NCBI GenBank assembly: GCA_019247605.1
Contig: JAFBAS010000059.1
Coordinates: 1-64,000, forward strand
Direction: 5' to 3'
Origin: Hyphomicrobiales bacterium
Lineage (GTDB): Bacteria > Pseudomonadota > Alphaproteobacteria > Rhizobiales > Beijerinckiaceae
DNA length: 64,000 nucleotides
The notes under the pieces: generated by a model
The model's database searches: none
What the model was told of the DNA's origin: nothing
Seen by the model: only the letters and a program-made list of their open reading frames with translations
Shown: in pieces, positions 54,800 to 64,000 of the stretch
Layout: the number at the start of each line of letters is the position of its first letter
How positions within the stretch are numbered: the stretch's first letter is position 1
Made by a program: the position numbers and the translations under genes

Positions 54800-56434
54800 T
54801 CAGTCCATGTTCACCCAGGCAAAAATGTAATAATTGTCCGGGCGCTGCACGACATGCGTTTTCTTCGAAACGCCCCAGGCCAAGGCCTGCTGGTGCAGCG
54901 GGATGTAGGCCACGTCATCGAACAAGGAGAGCTGCCAGGCCTGCTTGAAGATGTCGTCGCGCTTCTCCTGGTCGGGCTCTTGCAGCGCTTCCTTGGCGAG
55001 CTGGTCGACCTTCGGGTTGCAATAACCTCCGACATTGTTGCCGCCGCCATTGCCCTTCTCGTCGCGGCAACCGATGATGTATTGGAACACGTTGTAGCTC
55101 TCGAGCGTCGAGGGCGTCCAACCGAGCAGGTAGAACGAGGAATCGTAACCGCCGGCAGCGGTGATCCTGGCGAAGAACTTCGACTTCGGCTCGGAGAGAA
55201 GGTCGATCTTCACGCCGATGCGCGCCAGCATGCCGACCACCGCTTGGCAGATCGCCTCGTCATTGACGTAGCGGTCGTTCGGGCAGTTCATCTGCACTTC
55301 GAAGCCCTCCGGATAGCCGGCCTCGGCAAGCAGCTTCTTCGAGGCCTCAGGATCGAAGGGAATGCGCTTGAAGTCCTTCGATTCCGAATAGAGCGACGGG
55401 GCGATCAGCAAGGCGGTGGGCGTCGCGAGCCCGCGCATCACCTTCGTCTTGATCGCCTCCTCGTCGATCGCCTGGTAGAAGGCCTTGCGCACGCGCACGT
55501 CCTTGAAAGGGTTCTTGCCCTTCACATTCGAATGGCCGAGCTCGGGCCTGATCTGATCGAAGCCGAGGAAGATGGTGCGGATTTCAGGCCCCGCGAGAAC
55601 TTCGGTTCCCGGATTGGCATTGACGCGCGCCTGGTCGGGAAGCGGCACCGGGTCCATCCAATCGATCTCGCCCGAAAGAAGGGCGGCGACGCGCGTGGCG
55701 TTCGACGGGATCGGGGTGAAGACCACCTCGTCGATATTGTGCTTGGGTTTGTCCCACCAGTTGGGGTTCTTCTTCCAAACGGTCTTCACGCCCGGCTCAT
55801 GGCTCACGAGCATGAAGGGCCCGGTCCCGTTGGCGTGTAAAGCCGCATAAGGCGGGGTTGTCGCGTTCATGGCCGTGGCTTCGGTCGCGCCATGCTCTTC
55901 CGACCACTTTTTCGAGAAAATGCCCCACGTCTCCCACTCGTTCAGCAAGAGCGGGTTCGGCGTCTTGAGAATGAAATCGACTGTGTAATCGTCGACCTTC
56001 ACGACCTTCGCATCGAGAGGCACGCGGTTCTTGATGTCGGAACCGGCCGAATGCACGCGGTCGGCCGAGAAGACCACGTCGTCGGCGGTGAAATCCTGCC
56101 CTTCGTGGAACTTCACGCCCTTGCGCAGATGGAAGCGCCAATGCAGCGGGTCGAGCGTCTCCCAGCTCGTCGCGAGGCAAGGCTCGATCTTCATGTCCTG
56201 GCCGCGCCGGATCAGCCCCTCATAGACAGAGCCGTTGACGCTCAGGCTGAAGCTCTCGTTGATCGCGTAAGGATCGGCGGCCTTCAATTCGCCTTGGAAG
56301 GCGAAGCGCAAGGTCTTGGCGTTGGCGTCCGTTGCGAGAAAGGGTCCGGTGATCATGGCGGCTGCGCCAAGCGTCGCCAGCGCGAGCATGCGAGCCTTCT
56401 TGGTCAGTTCAATTTGCATCGAGCTCAACTCCAT
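54800..56434 (-). CDS. Peptide-type ABC substrate-binding protein (SBP family 5), first copy
   Basis: A 544-residue paralogue of the preceding entry with identical key segments (LATSWETLDPLHWRFHLRKGVKFH, GIFSKKWSEEHGATEATAMN, NPFKDVRVRKAFYQAI). Differences concentrate in the signal peptide, the first 60 residues and scattered surface residues, which may reflect altered ligand choice. It is first in the operon. An alternative start (MQIEL, 56419) has GGAG 9 bp upstream. Confidence 0.92.
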   Translation of the reverse strand: MELSSMQIELTKKARMLALATLGAAAMITGPFLATDANAKTLRFAFQGELKAADPYAINESFSLSVNGSVYEGLIRRGQDMKIEPCLATSWETLDPLHWRFHLRKGVKFHEGQDFTADDVVFSADRVHSAGSDIKNRVPLDAKVVKVDDYTVDFILKTPNPLLLNEWETWGIFSKKWSEEHGATEATAMNATTPPYAALHANGTGPFMLVSHEPGVKTVWKKNPNWWDKPKHNIDEVVFTPIPSNATRVAALLSGEIDWMDPVPLPDQARVNANPGTEVLAGPEIRTIFLGFDQIRPELGHSNVKGKNPFKDVRVRKAFYQAIDEEAIKTKVMRGLATPTALLIAPSLYSESKDFKRIPFDPEASKKLLAEAGYPEGFEVQMNCPNDRYVNDEAICQAVVGMLARIGVKIDLLSEPKSKFFARITAAGGYDSSFYLLGWTPSTLESYNVFQYIIGCRDEKGNGGGNNVGGYCNPKVDQLAKEALQEPDQEKRDDIFKQAWQLSLFDDVAYIPLHQQALAWGVSKKTHVVQRPDNYYIFAWVNMD

Positions 56435-56809
56435 TGGGCTTCCCTGGGAGCCCTCGCCGGTTCCGAGCCGGGAGGTATTTTCAAATCCATTCCATCTAAG
56501 CCCAGCGGCCGTAATTGGTCCAGCGCCCGATCACAAGAGGCGTTTCGGCCTCCAGGTCGTCCTCGGGACTTCGGCTGACGCCCCCGATCGGGCGCAGGCA
56601 TGCGGACGCCACTGTCCTCTTCTGCCCGGCTTGCTCTTGCGCTTGGCGAACGGGGAGGCGAAACTCGCGGCCCGCCGTTCGGCTTTGAAGAGGCTCGACG
56701 AGCCTTGAACAAAGAGCCCGACGGCGTGGAATTCGCGGTTCCTTGCCGGCGGCTGAAACTCTTTCGGAAGGGACTTCGGGGTGAACTCAAGACAAAGTGT
56801 ACGAAACCC
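56435..56809. promoter_or_regulatory. Divergent intergenic region between binding-protein and M20 genes
   Basis: This 375-bp gap should carry promoters for both divergent units. An open frame extends the M20 gene upstream through part of it but has no family similarity. I see no clear operator. Confidence 0.35.
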
Positions 56810-57976
56810 ATGCCCGTCATCAACCGTGTTGCCGATTTCACCGACGAGATTGCCGCGTGGCGGCGCGACATTCATGCCCATCCCGAGCTCGGCTATGAAG
56901 AGAAGCGGACCGCTGCCATCGTCGCCGAGAAACTCAAGGCCTTCGGCTGCGACGAGATCGTCACCGGCATGGCCAAGACCGGCGTGGTGGGCGTGATCCG
57001 CGGCAAGAAGAATGCGAGCGGCAAGGTGATCGGCATGCGCGCCGACATGGATTGCCTGCCGCTCCAGGAGATCGGCGACATCGCGCATAGATCGACTGTC
57101 CCGAACCGGATGCATGCCTGCGGCCATGACGGCCACACCTCGATGCTGCTCGGCGCCGCGAAATATCTCTGCGAGACACGCAATTTCGACGGGACGGCGG
57201 TCGTCATCTTCCAGCCCGCCGAGGAAGGCGGCGCCGGCGGCGAGATGATGGTGAAGGAGGGGCTGATCGATCGCTTCGGGATCCGCGAGGTTTACGGGAT
57301 GCACAATATGCCTGGCTTGCCGACGGGCCATTTCGCGTTGCGTCCGGGACCCATGCTGGCCGCCGCCGATCGCTTCGAGATCGAGATCGAGGGCAAAGGC
57401 GCGCATGCGGCCAAGGCTTACGAAGGCATCGACACGATCGTCGTCGCGGCCCATACGATCACGGCATTGCAAAGCATCGTGTCGCGCAATGTCGATCCGC
57501 TGAAATCGGGCGTGCTTTCGGTCACCTATGTGCGCGGCGGCGATGCGTTCAACATCATCCCGCAAGCCGTGACGCTTCGCGGCACGGTGCGAACGCTCGA
57601 GCCCCAGGTGCAGGACCTCATCGAGTCCCGCCTCAAGGACGTCGCTGAGAAAACCGCCGCGATCTTCGGCGCGCGCGCCAAGGTCGATTACCGGCGCGGC
57701 TATCCGGTGACGCGCAATCACGAGACCGAAACAGGTTTTGCGGCACAAGCCGCCAAGGAGATCGCGGGCGCGGACAATGTGCAGACCGACATCGAGCCGA
57801 GCATGGGAGGAGAGGATTTCTCCTACATGCTGCTCGAGCGCCCGGGCGCGATGATCCTCCTCGGCAATGGCGACACCGCCGGGCTGCATCACCCCGCCTA
57901 CGATTTCAACGACGGCGCGATCTCCGCCGGCGTCTCCTACTGGGCGCGGCTCGCCGAAAAGCGCATGCCGGCGTAG
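56810..57976 (+). CDS. M20-family amidohydrolase (second copy)
   Basis: A 388-residue M20D peptidase starting MPVINRVADFTDEI. GMRADMDCLPLQE, MHACGHDGHTSMLLGAAK and FQPAEEGGAGG give metal ligands; MGGEDFSYML lies near the end. It is homologous to the enzyme at 35131-36336. Being divergent from a peptide importer, it may cleave an imported acyl-amino acid or dipeptide. Ends in TAG. Confidence 0.92.
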   Translation: MPVINRVADFTDEIAAWRRDIHAHPELGYEEKRTAAIVAEKLKAFGCDEIVTGMAKTGVVGVIRGKKNASGKVIGMRADMDCLPLQEIGDIAHRSTVPNRMHACGHDGHTSMLLGAAKYLCETRNFDGTAVVIFQPAEEGGAGGEMMVKEGLIDRFGIREVYGMHNMPGLPTGHFALRPGPMLAAADRFEIEIEGKGAHAAKAYEGIDTIVVAAHTITALQSIVSRNVDPLKSGVLSVTYVRGGDAFNIIPQAVTLRGTVRTLEPQVQDLIESRLKDVAEKTAAIFGARAKVDYRRGYPVTRNHETETGFAAQAAKEIAGADNVQTDIEPSMGGEDFSYMLLERPGAMILLGNGDTAGLHHPAYDFNDGAISAGVSYWARLAEKRMPA

Positions 57977-58147
57977 CGAGCGTGCGAGGGAGCGGGCCGC
58001 TTGTGACGGCGCCTCGTGATGTGCTTCGAGGGATCGTAGCTTGACCGGTCAAGCCCCCGAAACGGGGGCTGAAGGAGCGGCCGCGTTACCTCTTGACTTC
58101 GCTCGCCGGCTCCTCAGAAAGGCGCGGGCAAGGATCAAGAGGAAGTC

Positions 58148-58987
58148 ATGCACGCTGAGCTCGCCGCCATCATCGAGGATGCCTGGGAAAGGCGCGCCGA
58201 CATCACTTCCGCGACAAAGGGCAAGGTTCGCGAGGCGGTCGAGACCGCGATCGGGCTCTTGGACGATGGCAAGGCGCGCGTCTCCGAGCCTGAGGGCGGT
58301 CGATGGGTCGTCAAGCAATGGCTCAAGAAAGCCGTGCTCCTGTCCTTTCGCCTCAACGACATGGCCATCATCCCCGGCGGTCCCGGAGGCGCGGTCTGGT
58401 GGGACAAGGTTCCGTCCAAATTCGCCGAGTGGGGTGACAATTCGTTCGCGGCGGCTGGCTTTCGCGCCGTGCCCGGCTCGATCGTGCGGCGCGGCGCCTA
58501 TATCGCGCCCAACGTCGTGCTCATGCCGAGCTTCGTCAATCTTGGAGCTTATGTGGACAGCGGGACCATGGTCGACACCTGGGCAACGGTCGGTTCTTGT
58601 GCGCAGATCGGCAAGAACTGCCACTTGTCCGGCGGCGTGGGCATCGGCGGCGTGCTCGAGCCGTTGCAAGCCGGGCCCACGATCATCGAGGACGATTGCT
58701 TCATCGGGGCTCGCTCGGAGGTGGTCGAGGGTGTGGTGGTGCGCAAGGGGAGCGTGCTCGGCATGGGCGTGTTCATATCGTCCTCTACCAAGATCGTGGA
58801 GCGCGATACCGGCAAGGTTCATGTCGGCGAGGTGCCGCCCTACTCCGTGGTCGTCCCGGGGACCTTGCCCGGCAAGCCGCTCGCGAGCGGTGAAGCCGGG
58901 CCTTCGCTCGCTTGTGCCGTGATCGTCAAAAAGGTCGACGAGCGCACGCGCTCCAAGACGAGCATCAACGAGCTATTGCGCGATTGA
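58148..58987 (+). CDS. dapD: Tetrahydrodipicolinate N-succinyltransferase DapD
   Basis: A 279-residue acyltransferase of the hexapeptide-repeat family. [25 protein letters not shown] and the left-handed helix [34 protein letters not shown] are DapD signatures. It succinylates tetrahydrodipicolinate on the way to lysine and meso-diaminopimelate. Usually close to dapE; here it stands alone after an M20 peptidase, the family to which DapE belongs, though that M20 gene is of the acyl-amino-acid type. Confidence 0.96.
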   Translation: MHAELAAIIEDAWERRADITSATKGKVREAVETAIGLLDDGKARVSEPEGGRWVVKQWLKKAVLLSFRLNDMAIIPGGPGGAVWWDKVPSKFAEWGDNSFAAAGFRAVPGSIVRRGAYIAPNVVLMPSFVNLGAYVDSGTMVDTWATVGSCAQIGKNCHLSGGVGIGGVLEPLQAGPTIIEDDCFIGARSEVVEGVVVRKGSVLGMGVFISSSTKIVERDTGKVHVGEVPPYSVVVPGTLPGKPLASGEAGPSLACAVIVKKVDERTRSKTSINELLRD

Positions 58988-59139
58988 GGTTGGTCCGAGA
59001 ACGCGGCTGTCTCGGAAGAACTTTGCCTTCCTGGCGAAATCGTGGGTCGAGGAGGCGCGGCGGATGTGCCGTAACATGCGCTTTGGTGCACAATCCGCCC
59101 AAAGAACTAGCGTGTTTACACAAGTAAAAAGGAGTGGTT

Positions 59140-59178
59140 CATTGGACACTCCATGAAGATGTAAGACGGTGTCCAATG
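59140..59178 (+). promoter_or_regulatory. Perfect 10-bp inverted repeat covering a start codon
   Basis: CATTGGACAC (59140-59149) and GTGTCCAATG (59169-59178) are perfectly inverted around 19 bases. The second arm ends with the ATG of the next gene, so in mRNA the start codon would be paired. A strong AAAAAGGAG lies just upstream (59126-59134), and the loop contains a three-codon frame ATG-AAG-ATG-TAA (59153-59164). It could be a translational switch or a repressor site. Confidence 0.6.
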
Positions 59179-59613
59179 AAATCCGAAACGATTGGACGGC
59201 TTATTCTTGAATCTCTGTGCGGCTGCGTTCTTCTCGCGGCAGCTCCGAGTCCGGTTGGTGCCGCGGGCTCCTTCGATGGAAACTGGCAGGTGGTGGTCGA
59301 ATGCGCGGCCTCCGCGGACGGCGCGAAGGGCTACCGCTGGGTTTTCCCGGCGACGGTCCGGAACGGTGAGCTCGTCGGGGTTTACAACCAACCCAACCGC
59401 GTTCCCTCGGGCCATCTCGTCGGACGCATAGGTCAGGATGGGTCCGCTCATCTCACCATGACCGGCCGAACCGGCGACCCCGCTTATACGATCAATCGCG
59501 CGCCGGGTGGATCGCCCATTCGCTACAGCGTGACGGCGCATTTCAGCGGCGACAGCGGCAGCGGCACCCGCAACGAGCAACGAAGCTGCAGCTTGGCGTT
59601 CTCGAGGTCCTGA
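59176..59613 (+). CDS. Small secreted protein of unknown function
   Basis: A 145-residue protein with a signal peptide (MKSETIGRLILESLCGCVLLAAAPSPVGAAG) and a beta-rich body: SFDGNWQVVVECAASADGAKGYRWVFPATVRNGELVG, then VGRIGQDGSAHLTMTGRTG. The start ATG lies in a hairpin arm. A GTG at 59134 would lengthen it by 14 residues. No family recognised. Confidence 0.65.
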   Translation: MKSETIGRLILESLCGCVLLAAAPSPVGAAGSFDGNWQVVVECAASADGAKGYRWVFPATVRNGELVGVYNQPNRVPSGHLVGRIGQDGSAHLTMTGRTGDPAYTINRAPGGSPIRYSVTAHFSGDSGSGTRNEQRSCSLAFSRS

Positions 59614-59832
59614 CGCCCGTCTCCGCGATTTCGTGTTGTGCTTCGTCGCGATAAGCGAGAAAAATCCAGGTATTTCGGTCAGCCGGCTGTTAACCACCGA
59701 CCACGATCTGAAGGTGAACCGGCTTTTTTACTGTCCAGTTAACGGCTTCTCAAGGCGAGGCGACTAAGGTTGCCATACGCTAAGCTCAATATGCAGCCGG
59801 GCGCGGACAAAACAACAGTAACGGAGTCACCT

Positions 59833-60009
59833 ATGAAGCCGATTCTCTCTCGTTTCGTCAGGGACGAGTCCGGCGCGACGGCCATCGAATATGGTTTGAT
59901 CGCGGCGCTCATCTCGGTCGTCATCATCGCCACGATCACCGCCGTGGGAACCCAGCTCACCAAGACCTTCACGAGCGTCAGCACGGCTCTTTCGGGCGCC
60001 AATAACTGA
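59833..60009 (+). CDS. flp: Flp-type pilin (Tad locus)
   Basis: A 58-residue prepilin: RFVRDESGATAIEYGLIAALISVVIIATI has the Flp processing site (G before ATAIEY, with the conserved Glu-Tyr) and a single hydrophobic helix. It is the major subunit of a Tad/Flp pilus used in adhesion. GGAG precedes the ATG. The ORF extends upstream to 59770 without meaning. Confidence 0.93.
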   Translation: MKPILSRFVRDESGATAIEYGLIAALISVVIIATITAVGTQLTKTFTSVSTALSGANN

Positions 60010-60102
60010 TCCGAAATTGCGTTTGCTTGTAACGGGGCCGGCTGAGACCGGCCCCTTTGCGTCTGGTGCCATGCTGTCGCGAGGGCGGGGAGAGCGGATG
60101 CG

Positions 60103-60609
60103 ATGACGGCCATATTGTTCCTCGGCGTGTTTCCGGCGCTGATGGCCTTCGCGGCCGCTTATGACCTCACCACGATGACCATCCCCAACAGGCTGACGGC
60201 AGCCGTGGCGCTTGCCTTCATCGGCGCGGTCGCGCTGTGTCGGCTGCCGGTGACGGAGGTCGCCTGGCACCTGTCCGCGGGAGTGGTCGTGCTTGCGGTC
60301 ACCTTCGCGATGTTCGCTGCCGGGTGGATGGGCGGTGGCGACGCCAAGCTCGCCGCCGGCGTGGCGCTCTGGCTCGGCTTCGCCGATCTCCTCGATTATC
60401 TTCTGCTCGCTTCGATCCTGGGTGGTGTGCTCACGGTCGGACTTCTCGTGGCCAGACGCTTCCCCTTGCCCACGATGTTGGCGCGCCTGCCTTGGGTCCT
60501 GAGGCTGCACGCGCCCGAGACCGGCATCCCTTACGGCATCGCGCTCGCGCTCGCGGCGCTCGTCATCCTGCCGCATGCGCAGATCATGCTCCGTGCCTTC
60601 TCGGGCTGA
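60103..60609 (+). CDS. cpaA: Prepilin peptidase CpaA (TadV)
   Basis: A 168-residue membrane protein with the two aspartates of type IV prepilin peptidases: AAYDLTTMTIPNRL and MGGGDAKLAAGVALW (GxxD-like). It lacks the methyltransferase half, as CpaA proteins do. It cleaves the Flp pilin encoded just upstream. Confidence 0.92.
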   Translation: MTAILFLGVFPALMAFAAAYDLTTMTIPNRLTAAVALAFIGAVALCRLPVTEVAWHLSAGVVVLAVTFAMFAAGWMGGGDAKLAAGVALWLGFADLLDYLLLASILGGVLTVGLLVARRFPLPTMLARLPWVLRLHAPETGIPYGIALALAALVILPHAQIMLRAFSG

Positions 60610-60918
60610 GCCGCTTCGACACCTTACCCGATCCGCAACCGCTGCTCGACGGAAGATGCTTCATTGCGAATCAAGAAAGCATCGAAGGCGCCCAAGGCTG
60701 CGGCCCAGCACGTTTTTACAGAAACGAAGATTAATTTGGTTAATTCGCAAAATAATCGCGTGAATTCATCACGCTATATCTTGCGGTGGATCACTTTTCA
60801 TCCCCGTTAATGACGTTTCGCTACTCGCGGTTAACCATGCCTTGACCATTACCTGCTCAAATCACCTGCGAGGCCGCGTCGCGTCGCCCTTTATCGTGTC
60901 ATTGTTCCGGGTCCCGTC
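60610..60918. promoter_or_regulatory. Intergenic region before the cpaBCD genes
   Basis: This 309-bp stretch has no gene. Its right half is AT-rich (60720-60800, with TTAATTTGGTTAATTCG-like sequence) and probably carries the promoter for cpaB onwards. Confidence 0.4.
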
Positions 60919-61710
60919 ATGAAACCAAAGCGTATCGCCATTATCGGCGTTGCGGTCGTCGCTGGATTGACCGCTGCGTATCTCGCAAGCGGCGGACGTG
61001 AGTCCGCTTCTCCCACCGTCGCGCCCGAGCCCGAGAAGATCGCGGCGAGCGAGGTCTTGGTGGCTTCCGCCGATTTGTCGGTCGGCACCAAGCTCGGTTC
61101 CTCCAACCTCAAATGGTTGCCTTGGCCGGCCGATGGGATCGCGCCGGGGATGATCCTCAAGAAGGACGCCCCTGACGCCATCGCTCAGAACGTGGGCTCG
61201 CTCGCGCGCCAGACCTTCATCGCCAACGAGCCCGTGACCAAGGACAAGCTGATCAAAGCCGATGCCGGCTATCTCTCCGCCATCCTGCCGGAAGGCAAGC
61301 GAGCGCTCGCCATCAGCATCGACCAGCGGGGCTCGAACAGTGCCGGCACGCTCATTCTCCCGAACGATCATGTGGACGTGATCCATATTCGCAAGGACTG
61401 GCGGGCCAGCCAGTCGCAAGGCACCGACGTCTACGCCAGCGAAACCTTGGTGCAGAACATCCGTGTGCTCGCCATCGGGCCTAATATCGAGGAGAAGAAC
61501 GGCGAGCGTGTCGCGGTCGGCGAAACGGCGACGCTCGAGCTCGACCCGAACGAGGTGAACACGATCGCGCTCGCCCAGCGCTCGGGCACGCTCACCCTCG
61601 CCTTGCGCAGCGTCGCGGACGCCAACGCCCCCGAGGTCGTTGCCGACAAGGACGCGCAGCTCTCGGTCATTCGCTACGGCGTGCAGACATTTATCGGCGG
61701 CAGGAACTGA
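60919..61710 (+). CDS. cpaB: Flp pilus assembly protein CpaB (RcpC)
   Basis: A 263-residue protein anchored by an N-terminal helix (RIAIIGVAVVAGLTAAYLAS) and a SAF-like domain (VLVASADLSVGTKLGSSNLKWLPWPADGI). RcpC/CpaB lies in the periplasm and works with the CpaC secretin. First of a same-strand set cpaB-cpaC-cpaD. Confidence 0.92.
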   Translation: MKPKRIAIIGVAVVAGLTAAYLASGGRESASPTVAPEPEKIAASEVLVASADLSVGTKLGSSNLKWLPWPADGIAPGMILKKDAPDAIAQNVGSLARQTFIANEPVTKDKLIKADAGYLSAILPEGKRALAISIDQRGSNSAGTLILPNDHVDVIHIRKDWRASQSQGTDVYASETLVQNIRVLAIGPNIEEKNGERVAVGETATLELDPNEVNTIALAQRSGTLTLALRSVADANAPEVVADKDAQLSVIRYGVQTFIGGRN

Positions 61711-61732
61711 ACGAAGGCTGGGACCCAGGAAC

Positions 61733-63226
61733 ATGCTCGCATCGCTGACGCGCATCTCGGCTCTCACGGCTAGGCTCGGCTTGCCGGCCTTGGCACTCGC
61801 CGGGGCCATCCTGGCCGTGAGCGCCGCCTGCGCGGCACCGGCGAGTTTCAGCGACGATACGCCCTCGACCATCCGCGTGACCGGCGCCAACCCCGCGGTG
61901 CCCGAAAGGATCAATCTCGGCATCGGCAAATCGATCGTCGTCGAGCTGCCGCGCGATGCCAAGGAAGTGTTTGTCGCCAATCCGAAGGTAGCCAATGCCG
62001 TGGTACGGTCGACCCGCAAGGTCTTCCTGATCGCCATGGGTGACGGGGCCACGAGCGTCTTCATCATGGACGCGCAAGGTGCCGAGATCGCCAATCTCGA
62101 AATCCTTGTCGGGCGCGACATGAACAAGCTGCGCCGAACCTTGAAGGTCGCGATGCCGAATTCGGCCATCAAGGTCACGGCCGTCGACAACACGGTGATC
62201 TTGACGGGCGAGGTCGGCTCAGCGCTCGAAGCGCAGCAGGCCATGGACATCGCGAGGGGCTTCATCGGACATCTCGACGGCGGCGCCAAGGACGCGACCG
62301 GCGACGTGATCAACTCGCTAACCGTGCGTGCGAAGGATCAGGTGATGGTCAAGGTGACGATCGCCGAGATCACACGTGACATCATCAAGCAGCTCGGCAT
62401 GGACATAACGGGCACCAACTGGCGCGTCTTCAAGTCGCCCACCGATTTCCTGCTCAATTTTCCCGTCACCGATTCGACGAGCCAGCCGGTTTCGAACACC
62501 AACATCAACATCCTGGGCTCCGCCGGCAAGGCGAAGACGGATGCCAACATCAAGGCGCTCGAGAAGGATGGTGTGGCGCGGGTGCTCGCCGAGCCGACGC
62601 TCACGGCCATCTCAGGCGAGGCATCCAAGTTCACGGCGGGCGGGACCTTTCCGGTCCCGACCAATGAAACTTGCACGGGGGCCGGCGGCACACCCCCTTG
62701 CACCGTGGGCGTCGACTTTAAGCCTTATGGAGTGACGCTCGGCTTCACGCCGGTCGTTCTCTCACCCGGCCGCATCAGCATGCGGCTCACCACCGAGGTC
62801 ACGGACATCGATTTCGAGAACACCTTCACCTTCGTGAACATCACGGTTCCGGGCACGCGCACGCGCCAAGCCGAATCGACCGTGGAGCTTCCCTCGGGAG
62901 GTTCGGTCGCGCTCGCGGGCCTCATCCAGCAAGAGGTGAGGGCGCACCTCAACGGCTTGCCGGGTTTGATGAAGCTGCCCATTCTCGGCGCGCTGTTTCG
63001 TTCCCAGGATTATCAGCGCAACGAAACGGAGCTCGTGATCATCGTCACGCCCTATGTGGTCAAGCCGGTGTCGCCGAGCGACATCGCGCGCCCGGACGAC
63101 AATTTCGTCGATCCGACCGATCCGCAAACACTGCTTCTCGGCAAGCTCAATAAAATCTACGGCGTGGCGGGGGCCAATGCTCCCCCTCCCAATTATCGCG
63201 GCTCTGTCGGCTTCATCCACGATTGA
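61733..63226 (+). CDS. cpaC: Outer-membrane secretin CpaC (RcpA)
   Basis: A 497-residue secretin starting MLASLTRISALTARLGL with a signal peptide. A BON-like region (KVAMPNSAIKVTAVDNTVILTGEVGS) precedes the secretin domain, which ends GLPGLMKLPILGALFRSQDYQRNETELVIIVTPYVV, the standard pore-family motif. It forms the outer-membrane channel for the Flp pilus. Confidence 0.93.
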   Translation: MLASLTRISALTARLGLPALALAGAILAVSAACAAPASFSDDTPSTIRVTGANPAVPERINLGIGKSIVVELPRDAKEVFVANPKVANAVVRSTRKVFLIAMGDGATSVFIMDAQGAEIANLEILVGRDMNKLRRTLKVAMPNSAIKVTAVDNTVILTGEVGSALEAQQAMDIARGFIGHLDGGAKDATGDVINSLTVRAKDQVMVKVTIAEITRDIIKQLGMDITGTNWRVFKSPTDFLLNFPVTDSTSQPVSNTNINILGSAGKAKTDANIKALEKDGVARVLAEPTLTAISGEASKFTAGGTFPVPTNETCTGAGGTPPCTVGVDFKPYGVTLGFTPVVLSPGRISMRLTTEVTDIDFENTFTFVNITVPGTRTRQAESTVELPSGGSVALAGLIQQEVRAHLNGLPGLMKLPILGALFRSQDYQRNETELVIIVTPYVVKPVSPSDIARPDDNFVDPTDPQTLLLGKLNKIYGVAGANAPPPNYRGSVGFIHD

Positions 63227-63237
63227 GGCTCGCGCAC

Positions 63238-64000
63238 ATGCACAACCAGGCTCACGCACGAGATCAAAGCAGAATGAGGCGGGCGGCGTATGGTCCGTTC
63301 GCCGGCATCGCCTTTTCGGTGCTGCTCTGTGCCTGCGGCGCCGACCGGATCGTCACGAATGCCGGTCGCGATCCTTCCGACTATCGCGATCGCCACCCGA
63401 TCGTGATCACGGACAAGAACCGCTCGCTCGATGTCTTCGTCGGCGCGAATTCAGGCCCTCTCGACCCGCGTCAGCGCGAGGATTTGCGCGCTTTCGCGCA
63501 AGAATTTCGCCAACACGGCAAAGGCGCCATGGTGGCCTATGTGCCTGTCGGCAGCACCGATCCGGTGGGTGATGCGCGCGGCATCCAGACGATCAGGGCC
63601 GCGCTGGGCGGTCCGCCAGACCACATCCGGCTGGTGGTCCAGCCCTACATGGTCGCCGATCCCTCGCTCGCGGCGCCGATCCGCTTGAGCTTCGCCGAGC
63701 TCGCCGCGAGGGTGCCGCACCCGTGCGGATTGTGGCCACGGGATCTTTCCGGCTCGACCACGAGGGAAGGCATCGAGAACGAGCAGTACTGGAATTTCGG
63801 CTGTGCCTACCAGCAGAACATCGCCGTGCAAACCGCCGATCCCATCGATCTCGTGCGTCCCCATGTCGAGGAGCGCATCGATGTCATCAAGCGCTCGAAC
63901 GAGATCACGAAGCTGCGCCAGGGCCAGGATCCCGCGACGACTTACGACAGCAGCAAGAATAAATCGTCGATCAGCACGATCGGCGGCGGTGGAGCGCCTT
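63238..64000 (+). CDS. cpaD: Pilus assembly lipoprotein CpaD (partial, cut by window end)
   Basis: The frame from the ATG at 63238 stays open to the end of the window. Its start carries a signal with a lipobox-like LLCACG and then RHPIVITDKNRSLDVFVG, typical of CpaD. CGLWPRDLSGSTTREG and NFGCAYQQNIAVQTADP are further CpaD segments. It is thought to help place the secretin. The 3' end and stop are not in the window. Confidence 0.9.
   Translation, partial: MHNQAHARDQSRMRRAAYGPFAGIAFSVLLCACGADRIVTNAGRDPSDYRDRHPIVITDKNRSLDVFVGANSGPLDPRQREDLRAFAQEFRQHGKGAMVAYVPVGSTDPVGDARGIQTIRAALGGPPDHIRLVVQPYMVADPSLAAPIRLSFAELAARVPHPCGLWPRDLSGSTTREGIENEQYWNFGCAYQQNIAVQTADPIDLVRPHVEERIDVIKRSNEITKLRQGQDPATTYDSSKNKSSISTIGGGGAP

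Overview
The window is GC-rich DNA from an alphaproteobacterium, most likely a member of the Hyphomicrobiales (Rhizobiales). This rests on gene content: ubiE-ubiB, hemW-rdgB, a CpaB/CpaC-type Tad locus, a DUF992 protein, a TIGR02281 protease, a bacterial transglutaminase-like cysteine peptidase, and several TRAP and ABC importers for organic and amino acids. The genus cannot be named from sequence alone.

1-8.4 kb is a type I-G (formerly I-U) CRISPR-Cas locus. A minus-strand effector operon, cas3-csb3-csb1-csb2, is tightly coupled, every gene ends in TGA, and it reads toward an array of nine complete but variable 36-nt repeats. No cas1, cas2 or cas4 is visible; they may lie left of the window. 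Between csb2 and the array sits the most interesting feature. A solitary degenerate repeat (1010-1032, minus strand) is followed by a spacer-like sequence that matches 20 of its first 23 positions, with one bulge, in the promoter of a divergent tRNA gene. A TTA sits at the PAM position. The tRNA is a class II, tRNA-Leu-like molecule with anticodon CUA, so it should read UAG amber stop codons, and it has its own terminator. The layout is that of a CreTA (CRISPR-regulated toxin-antitoxin RNA) guard module, with a suppressor tRNA in the toxin position.

8.4-14.3 kb holds a decayed TacA/TacT remnant, ubiB-ubiE, hemW-rdgB, and a ParD/ParE pair whose toxin is frameshifted and has lost its start codon.

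14.3-34 kb is mainly chromosomal metabolism: an amino-acid-oxidase-like flavoprotein, an MFS carrier, two RidA proteins, a ClC-type channel, a LivHMGF importer without its binding protein, RlmE, UspA, arylamine N-acetyltransferase, a Tat-exported BBE-like flavoprotein, a frameshifted acetyltransferase, an aspartic protease, MurB and a GST.

34-58 kb holds uptake and catabolic functions: M20 amidohydrolases, a zinc-ribbon metallo-beta-lactamase protein, a DctPQM TRAP importer with a divergent lyase, a Pls/PosA-type membrane NRPS (poly-amino-acid synthetase architecture), a class III nucleotide cyclase, an intact ParD/ParE pair, and a dipeptide ABC operon with two tandem paralogous binding proteins. 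DapD follows.

59-64 kb starts a Tad/Flp pilus locus (Flp, CpaA, CpaB, CpaC, CpaD) that is cut off by the window end.
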